In this document: piece after piece, positions 10,747-19,516 of the stretch | Layout: each line of letters begins with the position of its first letter | Numbering within the stretch: position 1 is the first letter of the stretch | Source of the DNA: Streptomyces sp. NBC_01268 | GTDB taxonomy: Bacteria; Actinomycetota; Actinomycetes; Streptomycetales; Streptomycetaceae | DNA length: 64,000 nt | Direction: 5' to 3' | NCBI RefSeq assembly: GCF_036240795.1 | Contig: NZ_CP108454.1 | Span: forward strand, 5,330,001 to 5,394,000 | Made by a program: the position numbers and the translations under genes | The notes under the pieces: model-generated | Seen by the model: only the letters and a program-made list of their open reading frames with translations | What the model was told of the DNA's origin: nothing | Databases searched by the model: none

Positions 10747-11834
10747 CGACCCGCACCGAAGCCACCGAGACCACGGTGGACGTCGCGATCGTCGGAGCCG
10801 GGCCCGCCGGGCTCTACGGCGCCTACTACGCCGGGTTCCGCGGTCTGTCGGTCGCCGTGATCGACGCGCTCGACGAGCCGGGCGGCCAGGTCTCGGCGAT
10901 GTACCCCGAGAAGCTGCTCTACGACGTCGCCGGGCACCCCGGCATCAAGGGCCGGCACCTCATCGACAACCTCCTCGAACAGGCCGCGCCCTTCGGCACC
11001 ACCCACCTCCTCGGCCGCACGGCCGTCAGCCTCACGCCGAGCGGGCCCGGCTGGACGCTCGGCGCCGACGACGGCACCCGGGTGCACGCGGGCGCCGTCG
11101 TGATCGCCGCCGGGCTCGGCCGCTTCGTCCCGCGCAAGCTGCCCTGCTCCATCCCGTACGAGGGCCGGGGCGTCGCGTACCACGTGCCGCGGCTCGCGGA
11201 CCACGCCGGGCGCGACGTGGTGGTCGTCGGCGGCGGCGACAGCGCGGTGGACTGGGCGCTCGCCCTGGCGCCGATCGCCCGGAGCGTGACCCTGGTGCAC
11301 CGCAGGGACACCTTCCGCGCCCACGACTACAGCGTCCGGCAGCTGCACGCCTCCCCGGTACGGGTCGTCACCGACGCCCAGGTCGTCGCCTGCCACGGCA
11401 CGGACCGGCTCGAACGGGTCGAGGTCCGCGCGGGCGACCGGACCCTGGAGCTGCCGGCCGAGGCGCTGGTGGCGGCGCTCGGCTTCTCGTCCGGGCTCGG
11501 CCCGGTCGCCGACTGGGGCCTGGAGCTCGAACACCGGCGCATCCGCGTCGACCAGTCCATGCGGACCAACCTGCCGCAGGTGTACGCGGTCGGCGACGGC
11601 TGCACCTATCCCGGCCGGGTTCCGCTGATCTCCGTCGGCTTCGGCGAGGCCGGCACCGCGGTCAACCACGCCGCGGTGGCCCTGCGCCCGGGACAGCGGC
11701 TCGCGCCGGAGCACTCGTCCGACACGCTCCCCGCGAGCGTGCCGGCCGCACCCGCCGCCGAGACCGCGCCCGCCGTACCCGCCGCCGGGGCCGCGCCCGT
11801 CGCGGAGGCCGTCCCGGTCGCCGTGCCCGCCTGA
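10743..11834 (+). CDS. Thioredoxin-reductase-like ferredoxin-NAD(P)+ reductase
   Basis: A 363-aa FAD enzyme with two dinucleotide folds: VGAGPAGLYGAYYAG near the N terminus for FAD and VVGGGDSAVDWAL near residue 160 for NADPH, then the C-terminal FAD motif YAVGDGCTYPGRVPLI. It lacks the CxxC redox pair of thioredoxin reductases, which places it with YumC-type ferredoxin reductases. The last 35 or so residues are Ala/Pro/Val-rich and probably disordered. It overlaps the upstream gene by 4 nt and is followed by a [2Fe-2S] ferredoxin, so together they form an electron supply line, most likely for the diiron protein and perhaps the desaturase. Confidence 0.87.
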   Translation: MTTRTEATETTVDVAIVGAGPAGLYGAYYAGFRGLSVAVIDALDEPGGQVSAMYPEKLLYDVAGHPGIKGRHLIDNLLEQAAPFGTTHLLGRTAVSLTPSGPGWTLGADDGTRVHAGAVVIAAGLGRFVPRKLPCSIPYEGRGVAYHVPRLADHAGRDVVVVGGGDSAVDWALALAPIARSVTLVHRRDTFRAHDYSVRQLHASPVRVVTDAQVVACHGTDRLERVEVRAGDRTLELPAEALVAALGFSSGLGPVADWGLELEHRRIRVDQSMRTNLPQVYAVGDGCTYPGRVPLISVGFGEAGTAVNHAAVALRPGQRLAPEHSSDTLPASVPAAPAAETAPAVPAAGAAPVAEAVPVAVPA

Positions 11835-11888
11835 GCCGTCCTGAGGCGCCCCCACCACTTCGACCCGCCCAGAGGGGACTTGGAAGCG

Positions 11889-12185
11889 ATGAAGCTCCAC
11901 ACACTGACACTCATGCCGGACGGCGTGGAGATAGCCCTGCCGCAGGGCTCGCCACTGACGGACATCGAGTACGAGACGTCCGAGCCCCTGATCCCCTTCG
12001 GCTGCCGCTCCGGCGCCTGCGGGGCCTGCGTCGTCGAGGTCATCGACGGCCTCGACGCCCTCGGGGAGAGCGACCCCGAGGAGACCGACTTCCTGGAGGA
12101 CCTGGGCTGGGCGGACGGCAACCACCGTCTGGCCTGCCAGTGCCGCCTCCTGGATTCCGCGACCGTCCGCGTCGTGGAGAACTGA
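11889..12185 (+). CDS. [2Fe-2S] plant-type ferredoxin
   Basis: A 98-aa ferredoxin with the plant-type cluster ligands CRSGACGAC plus the final Cys in LACQC near residue 80. The acidic stretch between them (GESDPEETDFLEDLG) resembles the docking face of soluble ferredoxins. Carries electrons from the adjacent reductase to an oxygenase. ATG 11889 is preferred to TTG 11880 because AGAGGGGA lies at a suitable distance and the fold begins there. Sits between its reductase and the diiron protein gene. Confidence 0.9.
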   Translation: MKLHTLTLMPDGVEIALPQGSPLTDIEYETSEPLIPFGCRSGACGACVVEVIDGLDALGESDPEETDFLEDLGWADGNHRLACQCRLLDSATVRVVEN

Positions 12186-12284
12186 CCGCCCACAAGGCGG
12201 ACCAGAGCAAGCACAGCAAGCACAGCGAACCAAAGCACACCTGTACCGCGCGATCGATCCGAAACGTTATCGACGAGGAGAGTC

Positions 12285-13037
12285 ATGAAGAACCGCGTGT
12301 CCAATGTGGGTTATGGCGACCGCAAGCCCTTCCTCAGCGCCGCCGCCGCGGTGGAGCTGCGGGCCGAGATGGACCGGCAGATCGACGCCCAGGTCGTCGA
12401 GTGGTACGCCAACGTGCCCGAGGCCGCCCACCTGGAGAGCAAGAACGTCGACTCCGAGTACTACAAGCGCAACCTCATAGAGACCGCCTGGCGCATCCGC
12501 CTGCTGCGCGTCGCCGAGTCGAAGGCGCTCACCGAGATCGCCAAGCAGAGCCCCGAGGCGGCTCAGGTCTGGGCGAACTACGAGATGGAGGAGATGCTCC
12601 ACGACGAGCTCTTCATCCAGGACCTCGCCAAGGTGGGCGTCTCGCGCGAGGAGTTCCTCGCCACCGAGCCGTACCTCTCCACCAAGCTGCTCGCCGGCTA
12701 CTTCTCGTACCTCCTGGACCACGAGGGTCCGCTCGGCGTGGTCGCGTACTCCTACCTGGTCGAGTACGTGAACGTGAAGCTGGAGCCGCGCAAGCTGGTC
12801 GCGCTCAAGGAGTCCATCGGCGAGAAGAACATCGGCGGCCAGATCAGCCACTCGCACACGGACATCAACGACGACCACCCGGGCGAGGTCTGGGCGGCCG
12901 TGCGCCACCTGATCCGTGGGGAGCAGGACATCGAGGCCTTCAAGAAGTACCTGGCGGAGCACCAGACCGTCCTCGCCCTGTACTTCAAGGAGCTCGCCGA
13001 CGACACCATCGCCGCGGACGAGAAGACGGCCGTCTGA
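12285..13037 (+). CDS. Heme-oxygenase-like diiron (HDO-type) protein
   Basis: A 250-aa all-helical protein of the iron-containing redox family (relatives: UndA, CADD, BesC, SznF central domain). Predicted iron ligands: E103 and H106 in EEMLHDELF, E160 in YSYLVEYVN, and H191/H198 in HTDINDDH. The spacing fits CADD/UndA-like proteins, but the motif usually reads HxxxDxxH, and here the expected Asp (residue 195) is Asn, flanked by D193, D196 and D197. Such enzymes activate O2 for N-oxygenation, C-C cleavage or oxidative decarboxylation of amino or fatty acids; the reaction here is unknown. ATG with GAGGAG upstream. The reductase and ferredoxin genes just before it are its likely electron donors. 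Confidence 0.83.
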   Translation: MKNRVSNVGYGDRKPFLSAAAAVELRAEMDRQIDAQVVEWYANVPEAAHLESKNVDSEYYKRNLIETAWRIRLLRVAESKALTEIAKQSPEAAQVWANYEMEEMLHDELFIQDLAKVGVSREEFLATEPYLSTKLLAGYFSYLLDHEGPLGVVAYSYLVEYVNVKLEPRKLVALKESIGEKNIGGQISHSHTDINDDHPGEVWAAVRHLIRGEQDIEAFKKYLAEHQTVLALYFKELADDTIAADEKTAV

Positions 13038-13123
13038 TCCTGCCCGGTCCGTACGGCGCGTGACGCCGCCGCCCCACCGGCGGCGTCCGCGCCCGGCCCC
13101 TCCCTAGAGGAGCAAGGAGCATC

Positions 13124-14485
13124 GTGCACAAGCAGCACACGGGCGGGGGGATCCTCCTTCTCAGCCATGTCGGGTTCTCCTTCGTGGAGGACCTCGCCGA
13201 GGCCCTCGGCGCAAGGGGCCTGAAGACCTTCGTCCTCAGTTCGCGGCCCGAGCGGGCCCACCCCGGCCGCCTCGACGACCTGCGGCGGCTCGCCGACCAC
13301 GTGACCGCCACCGCCGGACACGTCCTGACCCACCGGGACGTGGAGTCGTGCCTCGAAGACCTCCGCCGGCAGGGCGAGTCCGTCCTCGCCTGCGTCACGG
13401 TCTGGGAGGGCTACCGCCATCTGATGGCCTTCGCCAACGAGACGCTCGGGGTGAGCGACCTCGGCGAGAAGCAGGTCCTCGGACTGCGCGACAAACTGAC
13501 CCTGCGCAACCGGCTGTTCGACGCGGGCCTCACCCGTGTCCGGGCCGCCGAGCTCACCCCCGCCTCGCTCGCCGCCCACCAGGCAGGCGAGGGGCGCCAC
13601 TTCGTCAAGCCGGTCAGCGGCATCGCCTCGTACGGGGCCTTCCCGCTCACCGACCGCACCACCTGGGCGGACATCGAGCGGATCACCGCCGAGTCGCGCG
13701 ACGACACCGTCTACGCCTCGGCCTTCGGCGACGACGGCCTGACCTTCCTCGTCGAGGACTACCTGCCCGGGCGGGAGTTCAGCTTCGAGGTGGTCGTGAC
13801 CGACGGCACGGCCCACGTGGTCGCCCTGCACGAGAAGTGCGAGGTGACCGAGACGGCCGGCACCGTCCTGGAGAACGCCTGCACCAGCCCGCCGGTGAGC
13901 GTCACCGCCGCCGAGCGCGCCGAGGGCATCGCCTGGGTGCGCCGGCTGCTCGCGGAGCTCGACCTGGGCTGGGGCTGCTTCCACGTCGAGGCCCGGCACG
14001 ACGCCGCCCGTCCCGACGGGGCCCGCTGGGACCTCATCGAGGTCAACCCGCGGGTCGGCGGCAGCCTGATCTCCCACAGCACCCGGGAGCTCACCGGCGG
14101 CGCGAGCCTCCTGGACCTGTGGATCGACTCGCTCCTGCCCGATCCCGACGGCGGGTTCCGGGCGCGGCTCGCCGCGCTCTCCTACACCGCCGACGGCGAG
14201 ACGCCGACACAGAACGCCACCTTCTTCCGGGTCTTCTTCGCGGAGAAGGGGCGTATCGCCTCGGTCCGGGTCAGCGAGGAGCTGCCGCTCGCACCCGTGG
14301 TCACGCACCTCCTGCTCAAGGCGGGCGACACGGTCGACGCCACCGCCCGCGAGGTCTTCCTCGGCCAGCTGCTGTGGCGGTACCCGCGCGGCGAGGCCGG
14401 ACGGCGCTTCCCCGAACTGACGCGCGCGTCCGCGCACGCCATCGACATCCAGTACGAGAGCCAGGAAAGAGGGGGTCCGCGGTGA
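13124..14485 (+). CDS. ATP-grasp ligase 1
   Basis: A 453-aa ATP-grasp carboxylate-amine ligase. Visible blocks: nucleotide-binding lysine in HFVKPVSGIASYG (near residue 165), the clamp FLVEDYLPGREFSFEVVV, and the metal-binding end LIEVNPRVGGSLISHST. These enzymes activate a carboxylate as an acyl phosphate and couple it to an amine, and several non-ribosomal dipeptides are made this way. The C-terminal 100 residues resemble the substrate-binding lid of biotin-carboxylase-like ligases. GTG start with AAGGAG 5 nt before. First of three ATP-grasp genes joined by 4-nt overlaps, so they are expected to be made in similar amounts. Confidence 0.88.
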   Translation: MHKQHTGGGILLLSHVGFSFVEDLAEALGARGLKTFVLSSRPERAHPGRLDDLRRLADHVTATAGHVLTHRDVESCLEDLRRQGESVLACVTVWEGYRHLMAFANETLGVSDLGEKQVLGLRDKLTLRNRLFDAGLTRVRAAELTPASLAAHQAGEGRHFVKPVSGIASYGAFPLTDRTTWADIERITAESRDDTVYASAFGDDGLTFLVEDYLPGREFSFEVVVTDGTAHVVALHEKCEVTETAGTVLENACTSPPVSVTAAERAEGIAWVRRLLAELDLGWGCFHVEARHDAARPDGARWDLIEVNPRVGGSLISHSTRELTGGASLLDLWIDSLLPDPDGGFRARLAALSYTADGETPTQNATFFRVFFAEKGRIASVRVSEELPLAPVVTHLLLKAGDTVDATAREVFLGQLLWRYPRGEAGRRFPELTRASAHAIDIQYESQERGGPR

Positions 14486-15876
14486 GCCGAACGACCGGCC
14501 GGTTCCTGATCATCGACTACAACCTGTCCCGCGTGGACGACGTGCGCCACATGAGCGCGTACGCCCGCGAGCGGCACGGCACCGACGTCACCCTGATCCG
14601 GGCCGACCCGAGCGCCGTCGACGCCGAGATCTGCGACGAGGTGATCGACCTCGACCCGCTGAGCCCCGACTTCGTCGAGGAGGCGGAGCGGCTCCTCGGG
14701 CCCCGGCGGGCGGAGTTCCGGGCCGGCGTCGTCTTCTCCGACAACGCGGTCCAGAGCGGAGCGGTCCTCCTGGAGCGCCTCGGCCTGCGGATCGACTCGG
14801 CGGAGCTCGCCGGCGGCGCGTTCTGCAAGCACGAGTACCGGCTGAGCGAGGCGGCCCACCACAAGCTGCTCGCCGCCCAGCGGCTGCTCGTGCCCGACTT
14901 CGTCACGGTCGACTCCCGGGAGGGCCTCGCGGACTTCGCCCGCAGCCACCCCGACGGCTTCGTGGTGAAGCCGACCAAGGAGGGCAACAACCGGGGTGTG
15001 GTCGTGGTCCGGCCCGGCGACTCCCTGGACGCCGCGTTCGCCGAGGTGGGCCCGTACCTGGAGGGCGGGGTCATCTGTGAGGAGCTGCTGCCCTACCGGC
15101 GGGAGTACTCCTTCGACGGACTCGGCCAGGTCTCCTTCGTCACCGAGAAGGTCAGCGCGACCGGACGGTACCCCGTCGAGGTCGCGCAGATCCTGCCCGC
15201 CCGGCTGAACCACGCCGAGCGGTCCGCCGTCGAGCGGGCCGGCCGCCAGGTCAACTGGCTGGTCGGGCAGGTCGACGGGCCCTTCCACAACGAGATCCGG
15301 CTCAGCGACGACGCCAGCGGCACGGCGGTCGTCGAGCCCAACCGGCGCCCGGCGGGCATGAAGATCTGGTCGCTCGCGCGCTGGGTCTACGGCATCGACT
15401 TCTACCACCGCTGGGTCGACGCGGCCTTCGGGCTCACGGCGGGATCCGCCCTGCCCGAGCCGCTGTGCTCGGCGGCCACGGTGATGCTGGGCGTGCGGAC
15501 CGACCGGTCCTTCGCCCCGGCGGACGTCAGCCCCGGCGCGACCCCCTTCGAGGACGCGGTCGCGGCGACCGCGGCCGCCCACGGCCTGCTCCCGCACGAG
15601 CTCGCCGTGAAGGAGTTCGCGTGGCTGTCCCCGGCCCGGCGCGACCTGCACGCCACCGCCCGGGACAACGCGGACTTCGCCGCCCAGGGCTGCGTGGTCC
15701 TGACCGCCCCCGGCGCCGACATGAGCGAGGTCGTGAGCACCCTGCGCGCCACCTGGTCCGACGTGCTCGACGCGAGCACCGGCCGGGGAACCAGGTCCGA
15801 GGCGCTCCGGGCGGCGCCGGCCGCCGCTCCCGCGGCACCCCTCGACCCGACCACCATGATGGAGGCAGCCCGATGA
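14482..15876 (+). CDS. ATP-grasp ligase 2
   Basis: A 464-aa ATP-grasp protein clearly different from its two neighbours. Motifs: GFVVKPTKEGNNRGVVVV for nucleotide binding, VICEELLPYRREYSFDG, and a catalytic end FHNEIRL followed by VVEPNRRPAG, where the usual ExNPR is ExNRR. The first 120 residues (IIDYNLSRVDD) form the pre-ATP-grasp domain. The last 150 residues include a small ferredoxin-like fold typical of such enzymes and a disordered Ala-rich tail. GTG start inside GTGA overlapping the stop of ligase 1. The frame is open far upstream, but that part overlaps ligase 1 and is a shadow. Substrates unknown. Confidence 0.87.
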   Translation: MSRTTGRFLIIDYNLSRVDDVRHMSAYARERHGTDVTLIRADPSAVDAEICDEVIDLDPLSPDFVEEAERLLGPRRAEFRAGVVFSDNAVQSGAVLLERLGLRIDSAELAGGAFCKHEYRLSEAAHHKLLAAQRLLVPDFVTVDSREGLADFARSHPDGFVVKPTKEGNNRGVVVVRPGDSLDAAFAEVGPYLEGGVICEELLPYRREYSFDGLGQVSFVTEKVSATGRYPVEVAQILPARLNHAERSAVERAGRQVNWLVGQVDGPFHNEIRLSDDASGTAVVEPNRRPAGMKIWSLARWVYGIDFYHRWVDAAFGLTAGSALPEPLCSAATVMLGVRTDRSFAPADVSPGATPFEDAVAATAAAHGLLPHELAVKEFAWLSPARRDLHATARDNADFAAQGCVVLTAPGADMSEVVSTLRATWSDVLDASTGRGTRSEALRAAPAAAPAAPLDPTTMMEAAR

Positions 15877-17132
15877 GGATCCTGGTCCTGCACCGCGTGC
15901 CGTACCCGAAGATCGCCTACCACCGGGGCATCGACCACGACCTGCACGACGTCACCTACTTCGGGCGCCGCGCGGCGCTCGACACCCTGCCGGAGGACCT
16001 GCGCTGCGAGCGGGTCGAGCGGCCCGGCACGCGCGCGCCGTACGACGAGGCGCGGGAGTGGCTCGACGCCGACCCGCGCGGCTTCGACCGGGTGATCTCG
16101 ATGTCGGAGTACGAGCTGCTCGACGCCGCCCGGCTGCGCGCCGACCTCGGGATCGAGGGCGCCTCGGTCGAGCAGGTCGAACTCGCCCGCGACAAGGTCC
16201 TGATGAAGCGGGCGGTCGACGCGGCCGGGCTGCGGGTGCCGCGCTTCCTGCCCGTCGAGGAGTTCCTCGCCGCCGGCGGGGCGTCGCCGTGGACGGGGAA
16301 GACGGTGCTCAAGCCGCACCGCGGCGCCTCCAGCGTCGACGTGGTCGTCTTCGACAGCGCGGCCGAGGCCCACGCGGCCCTCGCCGGGCGGCGCAGCGGC
16401 GTCCCGTCGATCGACGAGGACGGCCGCGGCCTGCCGGAGCACGAGGTCGAGGAGTTCGTCGAGGGCCCGATCCTGCACTTCGACGGCCTGGTCGAGCGCG
16501 GCACGGTGCTGACCGTGGGGGCCAGCGAGTACGTGGGCACCTGCCTCCAGTACGCGCAGGGCACCCCGATGGGCTCCTTCCAGTTCGCGCTCACGGACGC
16601 GCTGCGCGACTGGGTCTCCGCCGCGCTCGCCGCCGTACGCATCGAGGACGGCAGCTTCCACCTGGAGGCCATCCTCGACGGGACCGACCCGGTCTTCCTG
16701 GAGGTCGGCAACCGGGTCGGCGGCGCCGACGTCGTCGACACCTTCGAGCTGGCCACCGGCGTCCACCTGCCCTCCTTCGAACTGCGCGTCCTGATCGGGG
16801 AGTCCGTCGCGGGCACGCTGCCCGAGGCGCCCGCCGAGCGCTCCTGGTACGGCTGGTTCGTGCACCCCGGGCACCACCTCGGCGCGGGCGTCTTCGAGCG
16901 CTTCGACGGGGCCGAGTCCTTCCGGTCCGCCCCGCAGACCGTCACCTGGCACGAGCTGCCGGCCGGGGCCGCGCTGCCCGACCACATCACGTACGGCGCG
17001 CACGAGACCGCGCTCGCCGGGATCGTCGGCACGAACTCCCCCGAGGAGACCAGGAGCTGGCTGACGCGCCTGTTCGCGTCGCTGATCCTGCGGAGCTCCG
17101 CGGCACCGCGCGTGCCCGACCCGGTCGCGTAG
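15873..17132 (+). CDS. ATP-grasp ligase 3
   Basis: A 419-aa ATP-grasp protein. Motifs: TVLKPHRGASSVDVVVF (nucleotide-binding Lys near residue 148), VEEFVEGPILHFDGLV, and FHLEAIL plus VFLEVGNRVGGADVVD as the metal/ATP end. It keeps EVGNR where many members have ExNPR. ATG start in an ATGA overlap with ligase 2. Three non-identical ligases in a row suggest either three successive amide bonds or two bonds plus an activation step; the order cannot be read from the sequence. Confidence 0.87.
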   Translation: MRILVLHRVPYPKIAYHRGIDHDLHDVTYFGRRAALDTLPEDLRCERVERPGTRAPYDEAREWLDADPRGFDRVISMSEYELLDAARLRADLGIEGASVEQVELARDKVLMKRAVDAAGLRVPRFLPVEEFLAAGGASPWTGKTVLKPHRGASSVDVVVFDSAAEAHAALAGRRSGVPSIDEDGRGLPEHEVEEFVEGPILHFDGLVERGTVLTVGASEYVGTCLQYAQGTPMGSFQFALTDALRDWVSAALAAVRIEDGSFHLEAILDGTDPVFLEVGNRVGGADVVDTFELATGVHLPSFELRVLIGESVAGTLPEAPAERSWYGWFVHPGHHLGAGVFERFDGAESFRSAPQTVTWHELPAGAALPDHITYGAHETALAGIVGTNSPEETRSWLTRLFASLILRSSAAPRVPDPVA

Positions 17133-17183
17133 AGCCCCGCCGGAACGCGCGACCACACCCGAGACCGAGAGAGAAGAAGGAAG

Positions 17184-18263
17184 ATGGCCGAACTCAGGTT
17201 CCACTGGGGCTCTTCGCTGGACAGTGGCCAGAAGAAGTCGACGCAGAAGTACCGGTCCGACCTGCTCGACCTGGACGGCGCGATCGAGTTCGCGCAGGAC
17301 GCGGACTCCCTCGGCGTCGAGTCGCTGCTCATGGCGCAGAGCTACACCCTGCCGGACCCGCTGCCGATCATCGGCGCGCTGGCCCGGGAGACCGAGCGGG
17401 TCAAGTACATCCTGGCGTACCGGCCCGGACTGCTCTCGCCGACGCTCTTCACCCAGATCGTCAACACCGTGTCGTGGATCTCCGACCGCCGGATCGCGCT
17501 CAACATCGTCGCCGGCACCTCCCCGGTCGAGCAGGGCTACTACGGCGACTTCCTCGCCCACGACGAGCGCTACGCCCGGGAGGGCGAGTTCCTCGACGTC
17601 CTGCACCGGCTGTGGGGCGACGGGAAGCCGGTCACCTTCACCGGCGACCACTACGAGGTCGTCGACGCGCAGCTCGGCCTCGGCCACAAGGGCGGCGGCC
17701 GCCCCGAGATCTACATCAGCGGCAACTCGGCCGTCGCCCAGCAGACCGCGATCCGCTACGGCGACTGCTGGTTCCGCTACGGGGACACCCCCGAGGAGAT
17801 CGCCAAGGCGGCCGCCCCGCTGGTCGCGGCGGGCACCGACGTGGGCCTTCGCCTCCAGGTGCTCGCCCGCGAGACCCGCGAGGAGGCGCTCACCGAGCTC
17901 GCCGAGATCATGAGCGAGACCGACGAGAACCACCGCGCGTACGTGAAGGCCTTCGTCGAGGCCGGCGACTCCGAGGCGGTCAAGAACTCGATGCGCCTGG
18001 CCGAGGAGGCCGGACACGGCTGGATGTCCCCGGTCCTCTACTCCGGAGCCGTCGCCTACCGGGGCGGCCCGGCGCTGTGCCTGGTCGGCAGCTACGAGGA
18101 GGTCGCCGCCTACCTGATGGAGTACAAGGCGGCGGGCGTCGGCCAGTTCATCTTCTCCGGCTGGCCGGCCCGCGACGAGATGCGCATCTTCTTCCGGAAC
18201 GTGCTGCCCGTCGTCCGCGCCTACGAGAAGGAGCACGACGGCTCCCTTGCGGGCGCCCGATGA
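17184..18263 (+). CDS. Luciferase-like (LLM class) FMN-dependent monooxygenase
   Basis: A 359-aa TIM-barrel monooxygenase of the bacterial luciferase/alkanesulfonate monooxygenase (SsuD) group. Signature stretches: KYILAYRPGLLSPTLFTQ, RIALNIVAGTSPVEQ, HDERYAREGEFLDVLHRLW and EIYISGNSAVAQQTA. It uses reduced FMN made by a separate reductase, and a flavin reductase gene lies just past the transporter, completing a two-component system. Substrate unknown; N- or C-hydroxylation of a peptide or amino acid intermediate is possible. ATG with AGAGAGAAGAAGG upstream. Overlaps the transporter start by 4 nt. Confidence 0.88.
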   Translation: MAELRFHWGSSLDSGQKKSTQKYRSDLLDLDGAIEFAQDADSLGVESLLMAQSYTLPDPLPIIGALARETERVKYILAYRPGLLSPTLFTQIVNTVSWISDRRIALNIVAGTSPVEQGYYGDFLAHDERYAREGEFLDVLHRLWGDGKPVTFTGDHYEVVDAQLGLGHKGGGRPEIYISGNSAVAQQTAIRYGDCWFRYGDTPEEIAKAAAPLVAAGTDVGLRLQVLARETREEALTELAEIMSETDENHRAYVKAFVEAGDSEAVKNSMRLAEEAGHGWMSPVLYSGAVAYRGGPALCLVGSYEEVAAYLMEYKAAGVGQFIFSGWPARDEMRIFFRNVLPVVRAYEKEHDGSLAGAR

Positions 18264-19516
18264 CCGGCGAAAAGACGCGCCGGGGCCTGTTCGGCTCCGG
18301 CGTCCTGATCGGCCTCATGGCCGAGCAGGTGGTGATGTTCAGCGTCCCGCTGCTCATCTTCCAGCACACCCGCCAGGTCTCCTCGCTCGGCGTCGCCTAC
18401 GCCGTCGAGTGGCTGCCCTGCCTCCTCGCGTACCCCTTCGCGGGGCTCGTCGCGGACCGGGACGGCGGCCCCCGGCTCTTCTCGCGGGCCAACACCGCCC
18501 GCGCGGCGGTCGTCGCCTGCGCCGTGCTGCTGATCGCGCTGCGGCCGGAGTGGACGGTGCCGGTCCTGATGGCCACCGGCGCCCTGCTCTCCACCCTGGT
18601 CGCGCCGATCCGGATGTCCATCGAGAAGGTCGTCCCGCAGCTCGCGCAGGGCTCCGACCTGGCCAGGACCCAGTCCCTGGTGCAGAACATGGAGCTGCTG
18701 GCCATGGCCCTCGGGCCGGGCCTCGCGATGGTCGCGGTGATGTTCCTCGGCAAGATCTGGCTGCTCGGCCTCGCCGGGGCGCTGTTCGCGACCGCCGCGA
18801 GCTGCTGGCTGGTCCTGCCGCGCACGGCCGCGGCGGCACCGGCCCAGGCCCGGGGCGCCGGGGCGGTCGTGGCCGAACTGGGCCTCGGCTGGCGGCTCCT
18901 GGTCGGCAACCGGCCGGTCATCCTGCTGGCCGGCCTGAACTTCGCGATCAACCTGGTCTTCTCGACCGTCCTCGCCGCCAACGCGGCGGTGGTCACCGGC
19001 GTCCTGAAGGCCCCCGAGTCGCAGTACGCGATGCTCAACATGTTCGTCGGCATCGTCGGCCTGCTCAACCTGCTGCTGACCCCGCTGCTGCTGCGGAAGT
19101 TCGACGTGAACTTCCTCGGCTCGCTCGGCTACACCGTCCTGACCGGCTGCCTGCTGCTGCTCGGCACGGCCTCGTCCTTCTGGATGTACGCGGCGGCCTT
19201 CGTGGTCGCGATGTCCGGGGTCGCGTACTTCAACATCTTCAACCGCACCCAGCGGGTGAAGGCCATCCCCCGCGAGCACCTGGGCAAGGTGATGGGCCCC
19301 TTCTTCCTGGTCGGCCTGCTCTCCTACCCGATGGGCGGCCTGCTCATCAGCACCGTCGGCGCGAGCATCGGCCCGCAGCGCCTCGTCGCCGCCCTGGCCG
19401 TCCTGCTCGGCCTGTACGGAGCGGTCTTCATGCCGCTCACCATCCGCAGTTTCCGCGCGAAGGAGGTGTCCCGTGTCGGCACTGGAACTGAGCCCGCCCT
19501 GTCCGGTGGACAGTGA
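18260..19516 (+). CDS. MFS transporter (probable product exporter)
   Basis: A 418-aa major facilitator with about 12 hydrophobic segments. An FAGLVADRDGG loop after the second helix is the usual MFS motif A. The sequence resembles the enterobactin-exporter/multidrug group. Placed between the two halves of the flavin monooxygenase system and co-transcribed with them, so export of the cluster product and self-protection are likely. The last 44 bases overlap the start of the flavin reductase gene, an unusually long overlap that couples the two. Confidence 0.87.
   Translation: MTGEKTRRGLFGSGVLIGLMAEQVVMFSVPLLIFQHTRQVSSLGVAYAVEWLPCLLAYPFAGLVADRDGGPRLFSRANTARAAVVACAVLLIALRPEWTVPVLMATGALLSTLVAPIRMSIEKVVPQLAQGSDLARTQSLVQNMELLAMALGPGLAMVAVMFLGKIWLLGLAGALFATAASCWLVLPRTAAAAPAQARGAGAVVAELGLGWRLLVGNRPVILLAGLNFAINLVFSTVLAANAAVVTGVLKAPESQYAMLNMFVGIVGLLNLLLTPLLLRKFDVNFLGSLGYTVLTGCLLLLGTASSFWMYAAAFVVAMSGVAYFNIFNRTQRVKAIPREHLGKVMGPFFLVGLLSYPMGGLLISTVGASIGPQRLVAALAVLLGLYGAVFMPLTIRSFRAKEVSRVGTGTEPALSGGQ

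Noticed and set aside
15402..18236. A 944-codon open frame on the minus strand across the ATP-grasp and flavin monooxygenase genes, and similar long antisense frames elsewhere
   Set aside because: It mirrors G/C third-position bias of the plus-strand genes, has no motifs and no ribosome site, while the plus strand shows clear domains.
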